Assembly: GCA_011050685.1 (NCBI GenBank)
Contig: DRFF01000144.1
Coordinates: 1 to 42,439 of the forward strand
DNA from: Aurantimonas coralicida
GTDB taxonomy: Bacteria > Pseudomonadota > Alphaproteobacteria > Rhizobiales > Rhizobiaceae
DNA length: 42,439 bases
Reading direction: 5' to 3'
Every line of letters begins with the position of its first letter. Position 1 is the first letter of the stretch. The notes below the pieces were generated by a model, which was not told the DNA's origin, did not search any database, and was given only the letters and a program-made list of their open reading frames with translations. Positions 22,424 to 30,969 of this stretch are shown here, one piece after another. The position numbers and the translations under genes were made by a program.

Positions 22424-22935
22424 CAGATAAGCTCGATCGAGACGACGCCCTTGAGAATGGTGTAGTTCTCGATGTCGGGCGGCGTGTCGCCGGCGGTGCC
22501 CGGGTCCGCGAAAGTGATGATGCCGAACTTGCCGGCCACCGCCAGGACCTCGCCGGTCGCCTCGAACGTCGCGAACTCCTCGGAGATCAGGTTAAACGCC
22601 GACGAGGGGGTGAATTCGACACGGTTGAAGTTGGCGGTGATCTTGCGGCCGACGTCGTTGGTGCCGACGACGCGCACCTTGGCCGCGATCACGGTGTTGG
22701 ACAGGATGTCGATCTCTTTCTCGCCGGCGGTATTGGTCGAAACGACGCCGCCGATCGCGAGCGCCAGATTGTCCGCCACCAGCTCGTCCATGACGATGCG
22801 CAGCGTGCCGCTGGTCTTGAGGGGCACGGTCTTGTCTTTCTTCTGCACGCCTTCTTGACTGGTGAAGTGCTCGCGCGTCTCGACTTCCGGGTCGAACTCG
22901 ACTTCGGGGCAGTTGCCCAGGAGACGGAATGCCAT
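22423..22935 (-). CDS. Major tail tube protein
   Basis: The 170-residue product (MAFRLLGNCPEVEFDPEVETREHF... LRIVMDELVADNLALAIGG... GRKITANFNRVEFTPSSAFNLI... FATFEATGEVLAVAGKF) has the beta-rich layout and DELVADNLALA-type motif of siphophage tail tube proteins. It forms the hexameric rings of the tail. The long leader upstream contains a stable hairpin, consistent with high expression. The chaperone genes follow immediately. Confidence 0.85.
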   Translation of the reverse strand: MAFRLLGNCPEVEFDPEVETREHFTSQEGVQKKDKTVPLKTSGTLRIVMDELVADNLALAIGGVVSTNTAGEKEIDILSNTVIAAKVRVVGTNDVGRKITANFNRVEFTPSSAFNLISEEFATFEATGEVLAVAGKFGIITFADPGTAGDTPPDIENYTILKGVVSIELI

Positions 22936-23069
22936 GACGGGGTTTCCTCTTCTCGCTAGTTGGGGTGGCCGAGCGGGCTGTCTTGGGGTTGGCGCGGCCG
23001 GCCAAGACCAACCCCGCGCCGGGGCCGGTGCCGGTTACGCGTCGGCGGAAGGCTACAAATGCTCGACGG
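22936..23069 (-). promoter_or_regulatory. Intergenic hairpin before tail tube gene
   Basis: No gene is seen. On the minus strand an 8-bp inverted repeat GGGGTTGG ... CCAACCCC encloses the self-complementary GGCCGGCC. It lies between the tail terminator and tail tube genes, about 40 bases before the tube gene start. There is no T-run, so it is more likely an mRNA-stabilising or processing hairpin than a full terminator. Confidence 0.5.
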
Positions 23070-23510
23070 TTACAGTTCGGCGGGCTTAAGCGGATAGACG
23101 AAGGTGAAGACGATTCCCATCTCGCCGATAATCTGGCGGCCGCGCTGAAGGCTGACCGCTAAGGCCTCATAGCGGATCTCGCCGTTGGTGGTGACCAGGT
23201 TGCCAAGCGCGGTGTCGTTGAGCACCGCCTTGAGCAGCCGCGCGCGCCATCTGTTCAATTCGCTGCCGACGTCCTCGGGCACCTCGCCCAACAGGATGTG
23301 AACGTGCGGTGTCATGGCGATCATGTTGGGCGCGTTCGCCGGGCGAGCGCGACCGAAGGGGGAATCGTCGGCCTCCTCGTCGCCGTCCATCATCTGCAGC
23401 GCCGGGAAATTCCCGTCGTCGGCTACTTGCAGGTTGCGCTCTACCGTGGCCGCGCCGACGGTCTTCAGGACCGCCAGCAACCGCACCAGGATGTCTTCAC
23501 GCCGATCCAT
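23070..23510 (-). CDS. Tail terminator protein (gpU-like)
   Basis: The 146-residue product (MDRREDILVRLLAVLKTVGAATVERN... HVHILLGEVPEDVGSELNRWRARLLKAVLNDTAL... GEMGIVFTFVYPL) has the helix-strand pattern of tail terminator proteins of the lambda gpU/minor tail class. It sits between the connector-like gene and the tail tube gene, the conserved position. Its start shares one base with the preceding stop. Confidence 0.75.
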   Translation of the reverse strand: MDRREDILVRLLAVLKTVGAATVERNLQVADDGNFPALQMMDGDEEADDSPFGRARPANAPNMIAMTPHVHILLGEVPEDVGSELNRWRARLLKAVLNDTALGNLVTTNGEIRYEALAVSLQRGRQIIGEMGIVFTFVYPLKPAEL

Positions 23511-23842
23511 TACGCATCCTCGATCAGGATCAGGCGCAGCTCGCGGGCGTTGCTTGTCGGCGCGGTGGCGAGCACCCGGTAGCGGACGCCGCCGAACGTG
23601 ACCTCGGCCTTGACCAGGTCCTCGCGCCCGAAGCCGGCGGGCGCCAAGTCGGCCAGTTGCAGGTCGACCGCCGGCCGCACCGTCGGCACCACGACGCCGG
23701 AGTCGCCCGCTTCCTCGACCTCGACGATGTGGTTGAGGACGTCGAGCGTCAGCGGCAATCGCCCGACCGGAGTCAAGACCGCCTCGACGCCGAATATCTC
23801 ATAGGCCGGCGCGTCGAGCAGGCCGGCGAAATCTATTGTCAT
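23510..23842 (-). CDS. Head-tail connector protein (gpFII-like)
   Basis: The 110-residue product starts MTIDFAGLLDAPAYEIFGVEAVLTP and ends YRVLATAPTSNARELRLILIEDA. This small beta-barrel pattern matches lambda FII/Gifsy-2 type head-tail joining proteins. It overlaps the upstream gene by 4 bases and precedes the tail terminator, as in lambda. Confidence 0.75.
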   Translation of the reverse strand: MTIDFAGLLDAPAYEIFGVEAVLTPVGRLPLTLDVLNHIVEVEEAGDSGVVVPTVRPAVDLQLADLAPAGFGREDLVKAEVTFGGVRYRVLATAPTSNARELRLILIEDA

Positions 23843-24222
23843 CTCAAGAGACTCGCATGCAGGTCGAACAGCCCGTGCGGACCGGTCCAGTCGTCGCCGG
23901 CCTCGGTCACCTCGAGCTCGTAGTACTTCCGCCCCGGCGTCAGGTCCTTGGTATCGGCCTTGAGCATGGGCACGCGGACCCGGTTGTCGACCGCCTCGGG
24001 GCCGGTGAGGACCGTGATGACATCGGTCAGCGCCTTGGTGAAATGCGGCGTGTCGGTCACCGCATCGGCAACGGCGAAACGGATCGCGGTCGCCGCGCTC
24101 AAGTCCACCGGCTTGGTCAGGTCCGGTTCGCCGGGGTCGAGCGGGTCCTCGTCGTAGAGCAGGAAGTCCAACGGCCGCCCGTCGCCGGCATGGTAGTCGA
24201 TCGCCACCGCCTTATCAGACAT
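23839..24222 (-). CDS. Small beta-rich structural protein, BppU-N-terminal-like (127 aa)
   Basis: ATG 24222 (MSDKAVAIDYHAG) overlaps the upstream stop by 8 bases. The product contains DLSAATAIRFAVADAVTDTP, VLTGPEAVDNRVRVPML and TKDLTPGRKYYELEVTEAGDD. This is an Ig-like beta-sandwich pattern seen in phage structural proteins such as the N-terminal domain of baseplate BppU. It follows the large beta-propeller protein and may serve as its attachment or partner; this is inferred. Confidence 0.65.
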   Translation of the reverse strand: MSDKAVAIDYHAGDGRPLDFLLYDEDPLDPGEPDLTKPVDLSAATAIRFAVADAVTDTPHFTKALTDVITVLTGPEAVDNRVRVPMLKADTKDLTPGRKYYELEVTEAGDDWTGPHGLFDLHASLLR

Positions 24223-26719
24223 CGCGCACTCCCGTGACCGTGATCGTGATCGGCCGGATCGCGTTAAGGGCGCCCGGCCGGAAGCCGACCGCGGACGCAA
24301 CCAGCGGCCGGATGGCGAGGATCTCGATCGGCACCGCCGCGGCGATAACCACGGCCCCGGCACCCAGTTGATTAAGCGCGGCGAGCAGGCTCGCGGCGGT
24401 GCCGACCAGAACTTGCGCCCCGGTCCCGGTTTGGACCAGCAGGGCGAAGGTCGACGCGGCCGCCCCGGACGGCGCCATGCCGCCGACGGCCGAGGTGACC
24501 GGCGGCGCCAGCAAGTTCGCGCCGGCGCCGGTAAAGCCCGCCGCCACCGACCCCGTGGCCGCCTGGCGCGGCGCCGCCAGGAGACTCGTGGCGCCGCCGC
24601 TGGGTTGCAGGACCGCGACGGCGGAGGTGACCGGTGCCACCAGCAGGCTGGCGGCGCTGCCGATGAAAATTACTGCGCCCGTGGCCGCCTGGGCCGGCGG
24701 CGCGAAGACGATCGCCGCCGCGCCCACCGGCGCCATGCCGCCCACGGCATCTTGCAGCAACGCCGCGAGCAGGCTCGTGGCCGGGCCGGCGAAGGTTTCG
24801 GCGCCGAGGGCCGCCTGGGCCGGGGCGGCAAAGGCCGACGCCGCAGCCCCCGCCGGCGCCATGCCGCCCACGGCGGCCTGCACCGGCGCGGCGAGCAGGC
24901 TGGTGGCGGTACCGATGAACGCTTCCACCGAGGTTCCGGCAGCGGCTTGCAAGAGCTCGGCGAAGGCCGAGGCGGCCGTGCCGGCAAAGATCACCGCGCC
25001 CAGGCCGCTCTGGGCCGGCGGCGCGAAGACCGACGCGGCGGCGCCCACCGGCGCCATGCCCCCCACGGCGCCTTGCAATAGCGCCGCCAAGAGGCTGGCG
25101 GCGCCGGCGGCGAAGCGTTCCGCGCCGAGCGCGCTCTGCACCGGCGGCGCCAGCAGGCTCGCGCCCAGGCCGGCCGGTGCCATGCCGCCGGTGGCCGCGG
25201 TGACCGGCGACGCCAGGGTCTGGGCGGCAGCGCCGGGGAAACGTTCCGCGCCTACGGCACTCTGCGCCGGGGCGGCAAAGGCCGAGGCGGCGGCGCCGTC
25301 GAAGCGCTCGACCCCGATCGCCGACTGCGCGAAGGCCGCCAGCAGGGTGGCGCCGGCGCCGGGGATGCCCTCGCCCCCGGCGGCGGCCTGGGCCGGCGGC
25401 GCCAGGACCGTGGATGCGACCGCGGCGGGCGCCATGCCGCCGGTGGCGGCGGTGGCCGGCGGTGCCAGGACCGAGGACCCCACGGCGGCCGGTTGCATGC
25501 CGCCGCTGGCGGCCTGGTTGAGCGGCTGGAAAATCTGCGCGCCGGCACCGCTGGGCGGGGCGCCGACGATGCTGTCCTCATCATACTTGACCGTCCCGGC
25601 GTCGTCGATGATGTGGGCGAGCTTGGTGCCGGAGCGGTCGTAGGTGCGGTTGCTTACGTGATTAATAGTGCCTACGAAGGTGCTGGCCGGCGTGGTCCAG
25701 GTGTCGCTGTCGGCGTCGTCTGCGGAGTAGAGGTCGGAATTATCAGCACGCGCCGCCAGCATATGTTGAGTGCTGCCGTCGAGACCAAGACAAGCAACTA
25801 TAGAAGAATTAACAAGACGGACATCCTCAGCACTGCTTGTACCGTCCCATATTTCAGAAGCTGTAAAACTACTAGGATCGGTCGCCGCGTCAAATTCTAT
25901 TACCTGTAGGCCGTTTGTGGTTGTCACAAAGCCAATGCGGACTTTTGTCGTGCCAGCACGGTCAAAAGAAATACCATGAGTGAAAAGGTAAGGATTATCA
26001 CTACCAGACCCCATGACTCGATCAGTTTGTAGAACATCTGTACCACTTAATGCTCTTTCTCGTATATTTCTTGTCGCCCCTAAGTCGTCGGCCCAAACAA
26101 TAAAGCTATAATCGTCATATGCCTCCCCGCTCGACGCGCTCAGCACGATCCTCGGCCCGGTCATGTCGCGCTCGACGCCGAGATCTTTCAGCGTGACGAC
26201 CGCCGACCAGGTTTCGCCCCGGTTCGCGCTGGTCGAGACGCTCAGGCCAACCCGCTCGAAGGGGTTGCCCATGACCTTGTCCATGACCTTCTGGTAGACC
26301 ACCACGATATCGCCGTCCGAGCGCACCACCAGATCGCAGGCGTCCGCCAAGCCGTCCGGCGCGCCGTCGATCAGGATGTCCCGGTCGGAGGCCCCGTCGA
26401 TGGCGTCCCAGGTGTCGCCGGACATATCGAAGCGGCCATACATAACATTATCGTTAGTGCCCTGGCCCGCAATATGTAGTTTGTCCCCATCTTGATATGC
26501 GTTAATAGATAAGACAGTTGACCCAAATGCCGGCCGATTTACTGAGTCTTGTTCGGTGAAACTGATCGTCGGATCAGTCGCTTTGTGGGCTTCAACAGAA
26601 CTCTTAACAATGCTGTCCATCAAAATTGTGTAGAAGGCACTTTCCGAAGACTTGAATGGACCATGGTAGGAGTTCTGTTGCCCAACGATAGTCGAGGAAA
26701 TCGTGACCGGCAGCGCCAT
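24215..26719 (-). CDS. Beta-propeller (sialidase-like) protein with about 19 Ala-rich 21-residue repeats
   Basis: The 834-residue product has two parts. Residues 1-390 are beta-rich with Asp-box-like STSANRGETWS at 162-172 and DNSDLYSADDADSDTW at 326-341, suggesting a sialidase-fold or six-bladed propeller. Residues 391-791 are about 19 copies of a 21-residue unit of type AAASxFAAPAQxAxGGMAPxG, followed by a C-terminal hydrophobic beta segment. It lies between head and neck genes, not with the tail fibres, so it could be a head or neck appendage. Binding of host glycan is plausible; enzymatic residues are not evident. Confidence 0.7.
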   Translation of the reverse strand: MALPVTISSTIVGQQNSYHGPFKSSESAFYTILMDSIVKSSVEAHKATDPTISFTEQDSVNRPAFGSTVLSINAYQDGDKLHIAGQGTNDNVMYGRFDMSGDTWDAIDGASDRDILIDGAPDGLADACDLVVRSDGDIVVVYQKVMDKVMGNPFERVGLSVSTSANRGETWSAVVTLKDLGVERDMTGPRIVLSASSGEAYDDYSFIVWADDLGATRNIRERALSGTDVLQTDRVMGSGSDNPYLFTHGISFDRAGTTKVRIGFVTTTNGLQVIEFDAATDPSSFTASEIWDGTSSAEDVRLVNSSIVACLGLDGSTQHMLAARADNSDLYSADDADSDTWTTPASTFVGTINHVSNRTYDRSGTKLAHIIDDAGTVKYDEDSIVGAPPSGAGAQIFQPLNQAASGGMQPAAVGSSVLAPPATAATGGMAPAAVASTVLAPPAQAAAGGEGIPGAGATLLAAFAQSAIGVERFDGAAASAFAAPAQSAVGAERFPGAAAQTLASPVTAATGGMAPAGLGASLLAPPVQSALGAERFAAGAASLLAALLQGAVGGMAPVGAAASVFAPPAQSGLGAVIFAGTAASAFAELLQAAAGTSVEAFIGTATSLLAAPVQAAVGGMAPAGAAASAFAAPAQAALGAETFAGPATSLLAALLQDAVGGMAPVGAAAIVFAPPAQAATGAVIFIGSAASLLVAPVTSAVAVLQPSGGATSLLAAPRQAATGSVAAGFTGAGANLLAPPVTSAVGGMAPSGAAASTFALLVQTGTGAQVLVGTAASLLAALNQLGAGAVVIAAAVPIEILAIRPLVASAVGFRPGALNAIRPITITVTGVRDV
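24349..25549 (-). repeat. Tandem 63-bp coding repeats
   Basis: About 19 imperfect copies of a 63-base unit encode the Ala-rich 21-residue repeats of the preceding feature. Two alternating sub-types are visible, one ending GGMAP(V/A)G and one ending GA(E/V)xFxG. Confidence 0.8.
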
Positions 26720-27552
26720 CAGACCACGCCCCCACCGACGCCGACGAACGTGCTGTCGGGCAGCAGCGCCTTCCAGTTGCTCACCGTGTACCAGGGCTGA
26801 TCAAGAAGCTGCTGACGCACCCCCTGCCCGGTCGCCTCCAGGTGCTTCCAGTTCCACACCGGCTCCGGCTCCACGCTGTCGTCGAACTTCGTGGCGTAGG
26901 GCTGAACCATGTGTGCCACCTTGGCCGCGACCTTGTGCATCGCCGCGTCCATCGCAACGCACTCCGCATCGGTCAGCCAGGTGAACACCACTTCGGTAAT
27001 AGCCCAGGTGAAACTGCCGTGGGCCTGCTTGAGCTTCGCCCGGTCGTTGGCCCTCAGCACGTCCTCGGCCCCGATGAGAACACGCGCCCTCGGCCCGCCG
27101 TCGTCCAGCGAAGCCACGATCTCGGCGTAGCGCGACATGACGGGCAGGATGCCCGCTGCCTGCACCGCCGCCTCGATCTTCGCCGTCTCAGTCTGGTCCT
27201 TGGTCGCCTGTACCCAGGTCGACGTATCTAGCGACACCACGGAAAGGCCGGGCACCTGTTTCTCCAAGCACTCGGCCAGCCAGCCAAAGGCCGAGCCGAC
27301 GAGCAGTATCCGGTCGCTCGCGGTCAACCCGAGCCCGGCCACGAGGATCTTCGCCCGGTTCTCGCAGAACCCGAGCATCATGGCCCGGCCATGGCCGAGG
27401 CGTACTTCCTTGCGCTCATCGAAGCGGGACATGACGGACATGAAGCCCGGGTCGGTCTCGCGCCACACCTGACCCCGGATCAGCCAGATGCCGGACGCGA
27501 CGTTGTACTGCCCGTCGTTCGCCGTGGGGTCGTTGGCGTCTACGATAGGCAC
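26719..27552 (-). CDS. SAM-dependent methyltransferase-like protein (277 aa)
   Basis: A class I methyltransferase-like Rossmann segment is visible: ILLVGSAFGWLAECLE (motif I, about residues 82-97), then VVSLDTSTWVQ with an acidic residue at the end of strand 2, and a later ITEVVFTWLTDAECVAM block. The C-terminus is Trp-rich and ends with VGVGGG. The stop overlaps the start of the beta-propeller gene by one base, linking the two. The target is unknown; it may belong functionally with the FkbM, sulfotransferase and glycosyltransferase genes just upstream. Confidence 0.6.
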   Translation of the reverse strand: MPIVDANDPTANDGQYNVASGIWLIRGQVWRETDPGFMSVMSRFDERKEVRLGHGRAMMLGFCENRAKILVAGLGLTASDRILLVGSAFGWLAECLEKQVPGLSVVSLDTSTWVQATKDQTETAKIEAAVQAAGILPVMSRYAEIVASLDDGGPRARVLIGAEDVLRANDRAKLKQAHGSFTWAITEVVFTWLTDAECVAMDAAMHKVAAKVAHMVQPYATKFDDSVEPEPVWNWKHLEATGQGVRQQLLDQPWYTVSNWKALLPDSTFVGVGGGVV

Positions 27553-27555
27553 GGC

Positions 27556-27717
27556 TTAGACCCACATCTGCATCACGCAGCCCCAGTCCACGCCGAACCA
27601 AGCGCGCGCGATGGCGCCCATCGTGTCGCAGATCGCCTCGGTGGCGTAGAGGTCGACGCCGGTCACCGTCACCCCGTCCGGCCGCCATGCGAGAGTGACC
27701 AGCAACCAGCGGGTCAT
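27556..27717 (-). CDS. Hypothetical small protein (53 aa)
   Basis: ATG 27717 follows a perfect GGAGG Shine-Dalgarno at 27727-27731. The product (MTRWLLVTLAWRPDGVTVTG... WGCVMQMWV) is short, Trp-rich and has two Cys. It fits between its neighbours with gaps of 3 and 10 bases. No family is recognised. Confidence 0.65.
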   Translation of the reverse strand: MTRWLLVTLAWRPDGVTVTGVDLYATEAICDTMGAIARAWFGVDWGCVMQMWV

Positions 27718-27727
27718 CGCATGCCTC

Positions 27728-28735
27728 CTAGGTCGCCGTCGGTCCCTGGGGCTGGGTCGCGGTCCAGGCGGTGATCGAGATCACGGCGCCCGAGACGAAG
27801 GCGTCGGTGTTGAACTCGAAGTCGAAGGTCCCCGCGGTCAGCCCGGCGCTGCCGTCGATGTGGTCGTTGAGCGGCGTGTCGGCGACGCTCGAGGAGGACG
27901 CGCGGCAATGAGTCACGCTGCCGGTCGCATCGGCCGAGGCGTCGTCGGTGATCGCCGCGGCCGTCGCCAAGGCGCCCGGCGCAGCGTCCCCGGCCGCGCC
28001 GAAGGCCACGGCCGAGCAGGTGAGCGTCGCCAGGTTGGCGCCGGTCAGCGCCGCGTTCGGGTCGACCGGCTGGGTGCCGTCGCGGCACTGGATCACCGCC
28101 CCGAGCGAGCCTTCGTCGAGCAGCACCCGGGCGGCGTCCAGGCCGGCGATGGCGAACTCCACCGACACGTTGGTGTTGAGCGCCATCAGTTGGCTCGGCA
28201 CGCCCAGGTGATCGGTCTCGTTCGGCCACAAGGTATCCGCCGGCGGGATCGGGTCCGCCCCGGGGCCGGCCTTGCCGATCTCACGCAGGTGGCCGAGAGC
28301 GCGCTCCTCCGACTCGCCGGCATAGACGTTCCACCGGGCTGGCTTGATGCCGTGGCGGGTGATGCGCCGCCCGACCGGCTGCGAGCCCAGGATCACCGTG
28401 CCGATCTTGCCCGGGATATGGATGCCGTTCGGATCGATCGCCAGCTTCTCGGCCAGCAGGTCGGCGAAGACCTTGTCGTCGCGCGGTGTGAAGCGGTCCT
28501 TGGCCTCGCGCTCGAAATCGGCCAGCGCGTCGGGGCCGATCTGGCGCTTGAACTTGGCCAGCAGATGCGCGAACTCGTCCTTGAAGTCGGCATTGTCGAA
28601 GTTCTGCAAAGCCCACTCCCGCCCGGCGATCGCGACCTTGGGGTTGTTCTTCGAGAACCGGCTCGGCAGCAAGAAGTGCCCAGCCCAAATCCCCGCCGCC
28701 TTGTCCAGAGTTGCGGTCTTCAACGTTCGTGTCAT
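27728..28735 (-). CDS. Two-domain phage structural protein (335 aa)
   Basis: Residues 1-200 form a charged, helical N-terminal domain beginning MTRTLKTATLDKAAGIWAGH. From about residue 205, LLDEGSLGAVIQCRDGTQPV... LATLTCSAVAFGAA... ITDDASADATGSVTHCRA is the pattern of a small phage structural domain that usually occurs alone and is common near head genes. The start overlaps the glycosyltransferase stop by 4 bases. A virion component, perhaps the acceptor of the nearby modifying enzymes, is suggested by the coupling but is unproven. Confidence 0.6.
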   Translation of the reverse strand: MTRTLKTATLDKAAGIWAGHFLLPSRFSKNNPKVAIAGREWALQNFDNADFKDEFAHLLAKFKRQIGPDALADFEREAKDRFTPRDDKVFADLLAEKLAIDPNGIHIPGKIGTVILGSQPVGRRITRHGIKPARWNVYAGESEERALGHLREIGKAGPGADPIPPADTLWPNETDHLGVPSQLMALNTNVSVEFAIAGLDAARVLLDEGSLGAVIQCRDGTQPVDPNAALTGANLATLTCSAVAFGAAGDAAPGALATAAAITDDASADATGSVTHCRASSSSVADTPLNDHIDGSAGLTAGTFDFEFNTDAFVSGAVISITAWTATQPQGPTAT

Positions 28736-29547
28736 GGTTCGATTCTCCTATTCTGACTTCTGTCTTCTGTCTTCTGACCTCTGGAGCAAAGCGCCCCGCG
28801 CAACGCCCGCTCGACCTCGGCCGGCGCGATCGCCGCCATGGCCGCCGCGCAGTGCCGGCACGGCCGCCACTGGCCGCAGGCGGTGCCGCAGGCGGCGATG
28901 TTGACGTGGCCCGGGTAGCCCGTGGTCTCGGGGTCGGTGTGGCCGCCGAAGATCACCACCGCGCTCACGCCCAAAGCGGCCGCAGCGTGGTGCAGGCCGC
29001 CCTCGGGCAGCACCGCGGCACGGGCCCGGGCGAGGACCGCAGCGGCCAGCCGGAAGCTCGGCGTCTCGAGACGGCGCGCGCCCGGCAGCGGCCGGGTCCC
29101 GGCCGGGCCGAGCTGCACCGGGGTGAGATCACCGATGCGCGTCGCCAGGTCGACCCAGCGGTCCCAGCCCCATTGCTTGTTCGGGTTGGCGGCCGGCATC
29201 AAGTTGGGCTCGACCACGACGAAGGACCCGAGCCCCGCTGTCGCTCGTCCGGCGAAGTCCCGCTCGGCCGGATCGAGCGCGAGGGCGCCGGGATGGTCGC
29301 GCGCGCGCCAGTCGGTGAAGTCAGCCCCGGCTGCCCGGCTCAGGCTCTTGAGGTACGGCCGCGCGCCCGGGCCGCTGACCACCTGGCCGGCGGCCGCCGC
29401 GCGCGGCGCGGCGATGTAGTCGAGGCCGCGCCACAGGTCCGACCAGCGCGGCAGGCCCTGACGGTCGACGATGTGGACCGCACCGCCGCGGCGCGCGGCC
29501 TCGGCACGCGCCTGACCGGCCGCCATGATCTCATCACCGTAACTCAC
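28732..29547 (-). CDS. Glycosyltransferase family 9-like (heptosyltransferase-type) protein
   Basis: The GTG at 29547 overlaps the sulfotransferase stop by one base (TAGTG). The GT-B donor-side signature is visible: LARARAAVLPEGGLHHAAAALGVSAVVIFGGHTDPETTGYPGHVNI at about 170-215, as in ADP-heptose transferases. An earlier VVEPN...NKQWGWDRWVDLATRI stretch is also typical. Length (271) is shorter than full heptosyltransferases (about 320-350), with the N-terminal domain reduced. The last residues come from a CAGAAGA-type repeat tract. A glycosyl transfer role is well supported; donor and acceptor are unknown. Confidence 0.8.
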   Translation of the reverse strand: MSYGDEIMAAGQARAEAARRGGAVHIVDRQGLPRWSDLWRGLDYIAAPRAAAAGQVVSGPGARPYLKSLSRAAGADFTDWRARDHPGALALDPAERDFAGRATAGLGSFVVVEPNLMPAANPNKQWGWDRWVDLATRIGDLTPVQLGPAGTRPLPGARRLETPSFRLAAAVLARARAAVLPEGGLHHAAAALGVSAVVIFGGHTDPETTGYPGHVNIAACGTACGQWRPCRHCAAAMAAIAPAEVERALRGALCSRGQKTEDRSQNRRIEP

Positions 29548-30233
29548 TATCGGGCCACCCCCGGGCCTTCATGCCAGAGCCGGGCATCGACGAAGTCGGC
29601 CACCGCTTCGGGACGCCAGGTCAGGCCCAGGCCCTCGACCACCGGCTTCATGCGTGCCTGGTCTGCGAAGACATCGCGGTCCGGCCAGACCTCGACCACG
29701 CCCTCGACGCCCGCTTTCAGCTCCTCCAGGTGGGCCAGATAGTCCTGTGCCCAACGCTTCCAACGTGCCCAGTCGTAGCCCAGGCGGCGCGCCATGGGCT
29801 CGGCGCGCAGCGCACTGGCGACGACCCCGTCGCGCCGGCGCCGGACCACGAGCCAGCGCGCCTCGGGAAACGCCGCCGCCCACTGGCGCCAGACCAATGC
29901 GAGTTTGGCGTCCTTGAACAGCCACGGCTGGCCGGGCGGCAGGCCGAGCTCGTGGACCATGCCGGACACCAGCTGGCGCCACAGATCGGGCGCGACCAGC
30001 GGAGGCATGGCTAGGCTCGGCAGCGGGTCGAGGCCGAGCGGGTCGACGCCACCCAGCGCCAGATACGGCTTGACGAAGCGGTCCTTCAGCGCCTCATTCT
30101 CGAAGCCGCCCTTGCGGTTCCAAGGGCTGGGCGGAGTGGTGTCGCCGGTCCAGGCGCCGCAAAGAGCCAGAATCCCGGCCACCAGCGAGGTGCCGCTGCG
30201 CGGCAGGCCGGTGACGAAAATCGGATTAGCCAT
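29547..30233 (-). CDS. Sulfotransferase-family protein
   Basis: The 228-residue product begins MANPIFVTGLPRSGTSLVAG, the PAPS 5'-phosphosulfate-binding loop. It contains ARWLVVRRRRDGVVASALR, corresponding to the 3'-phosphate-binding region with the family RxxxDxxxS pattern. Such enzymes transfer sulfate from PAPS to sugars or other acceptors. It overlaps the FkbM gene by 8 bases. Sulfotransferases are rare in phage late operons. A role in modifying virion glycans is inferred from context. Confidence 0.85.
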   Translation of the reverse strand: MANPIFVTGLPRSGTSLVAGILALCGAWTGDTTPPSPWNRKGGFENEALKDRFVKPYLALGGVDPLGLDPLPSLAMPPLVAPDLWRQLVSGMVHELGLPPGQPWLFKDAKLALVWRQWAAAFPEARWLVVRRRRDGVVASALRAEPMARRLGYDWARWKRWAQDYLAHLEELKAGVEGVVEVWPDRDVFADQARMKPVVEGLGLTWRPEAVADFVDARLWHEGPGVAR

Positions 30234-30969
30234 CCCAGGAGAAGATGTAGTCGCCCTGGATGACCTTGCGTAAGCGCGCGCCCAGGCCCTCGAGAAAGTC
30301 GATCGCTTGCTTCGCCGTGACCCCGTAGCGCTCCTCCATGCCGGTCTCCGGCTTCTGCTCGACGATCAGGCAGGGCCGGCAGCGCTTGAGCGTCTCGACC
30401 GCGCCCTGGAGCACCCAGAGCTCATATCCCTCGCAGTCGATCTTGATGAAGTCGACATCGGCCAGTTCGAAGTCGTCGAGCCGGCGCAGCTCCGCCACCA
30501 CCCCTTCGGCGGCGTCCGCGTCATAGCCGGGGACGTGGACGGTCGCCCGCAGGCTCGAGCGTTCCGCCGCCGGGTCGACCCCGGTGTCGCCCGAGGAGCC
30601 CGGCGTGCGGGTCTTGAGCAGCACGGTGCCGGGCTCGGCACCGAGGGCGAAGGGCAGCAGGCTCGCGTTCTCGGCGCCGGCCATATTCTCGCGCCAGCAG
30701 GCCGCGTGCTCGGGCATGGGCTCGAAGCCGACCACGTTGCCGAAGTCGCGCGCCATCACCCAGGACCACAAGCCCACATGGGCGCCGACGTCGACGGCCG
30801 TGCGCCAACTCTTCGTGAACGGCCGGCAGGCGCTGTACTTGTGGTACTGGTAGGTCAGGCGGGTCTCGCCGCCGGGGCCGGCCTCGCGGGCGCGGACCTG
30901 GTTCATCCATTGCTGCAGGTGCTCTTCGCCATCGGGCAGCCACCAGCCGCCGGCCTCGAATCTGATCAT
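30226..30969 (-). CDS. FkbM-family SAM-dependent methyltransferase
   Basis: The 247-residue product has motif I AVDVGAHVGLWSWVMA (about 59-74), an FEPMPEHAACWREN motif II and DVDFIKIDCEGYELWVLQGA, the FkbM signature around residue 165. FkbM enzymes O-methylate sugars, commonly on surface polysaccharides and glycolipids. The start overlaps the stop of the DUF115/GT gene by 4 bases. The cluster suggests methylation of a sugar added by the neighbouring transferases. Confidence 0.88.
   Translation of the reverse strand: MIRFEAGGWWLPDGEEHLQQWMNQVRAREAGPGGETRLTYQYHKYSACRPFTKSWRTAVDVGAHVGLWSWVMARDFGNVVGFEPMPEHAACWRENMAGAENASLLPFALGAEPGTVLLKTRTPGSSGDTGVDPAAERSSLRATVHVPGYDADAAEGVVAELRRLDDFELADVDFIKIDCEGYELWVLQGAVETLKRCRPCLIVEQKPETGMEERYGVTAKQAIDFLEGLGARLRKVIQGDYIFSWDG

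Noticed and set aside
24215-26719. Diversity-generating retroelement variable region
   Set aside because: No reverse transcriptase or template repeat is visible, and variation lies in tandem repeats, not in an adenine-targeted C-terminal cassette.
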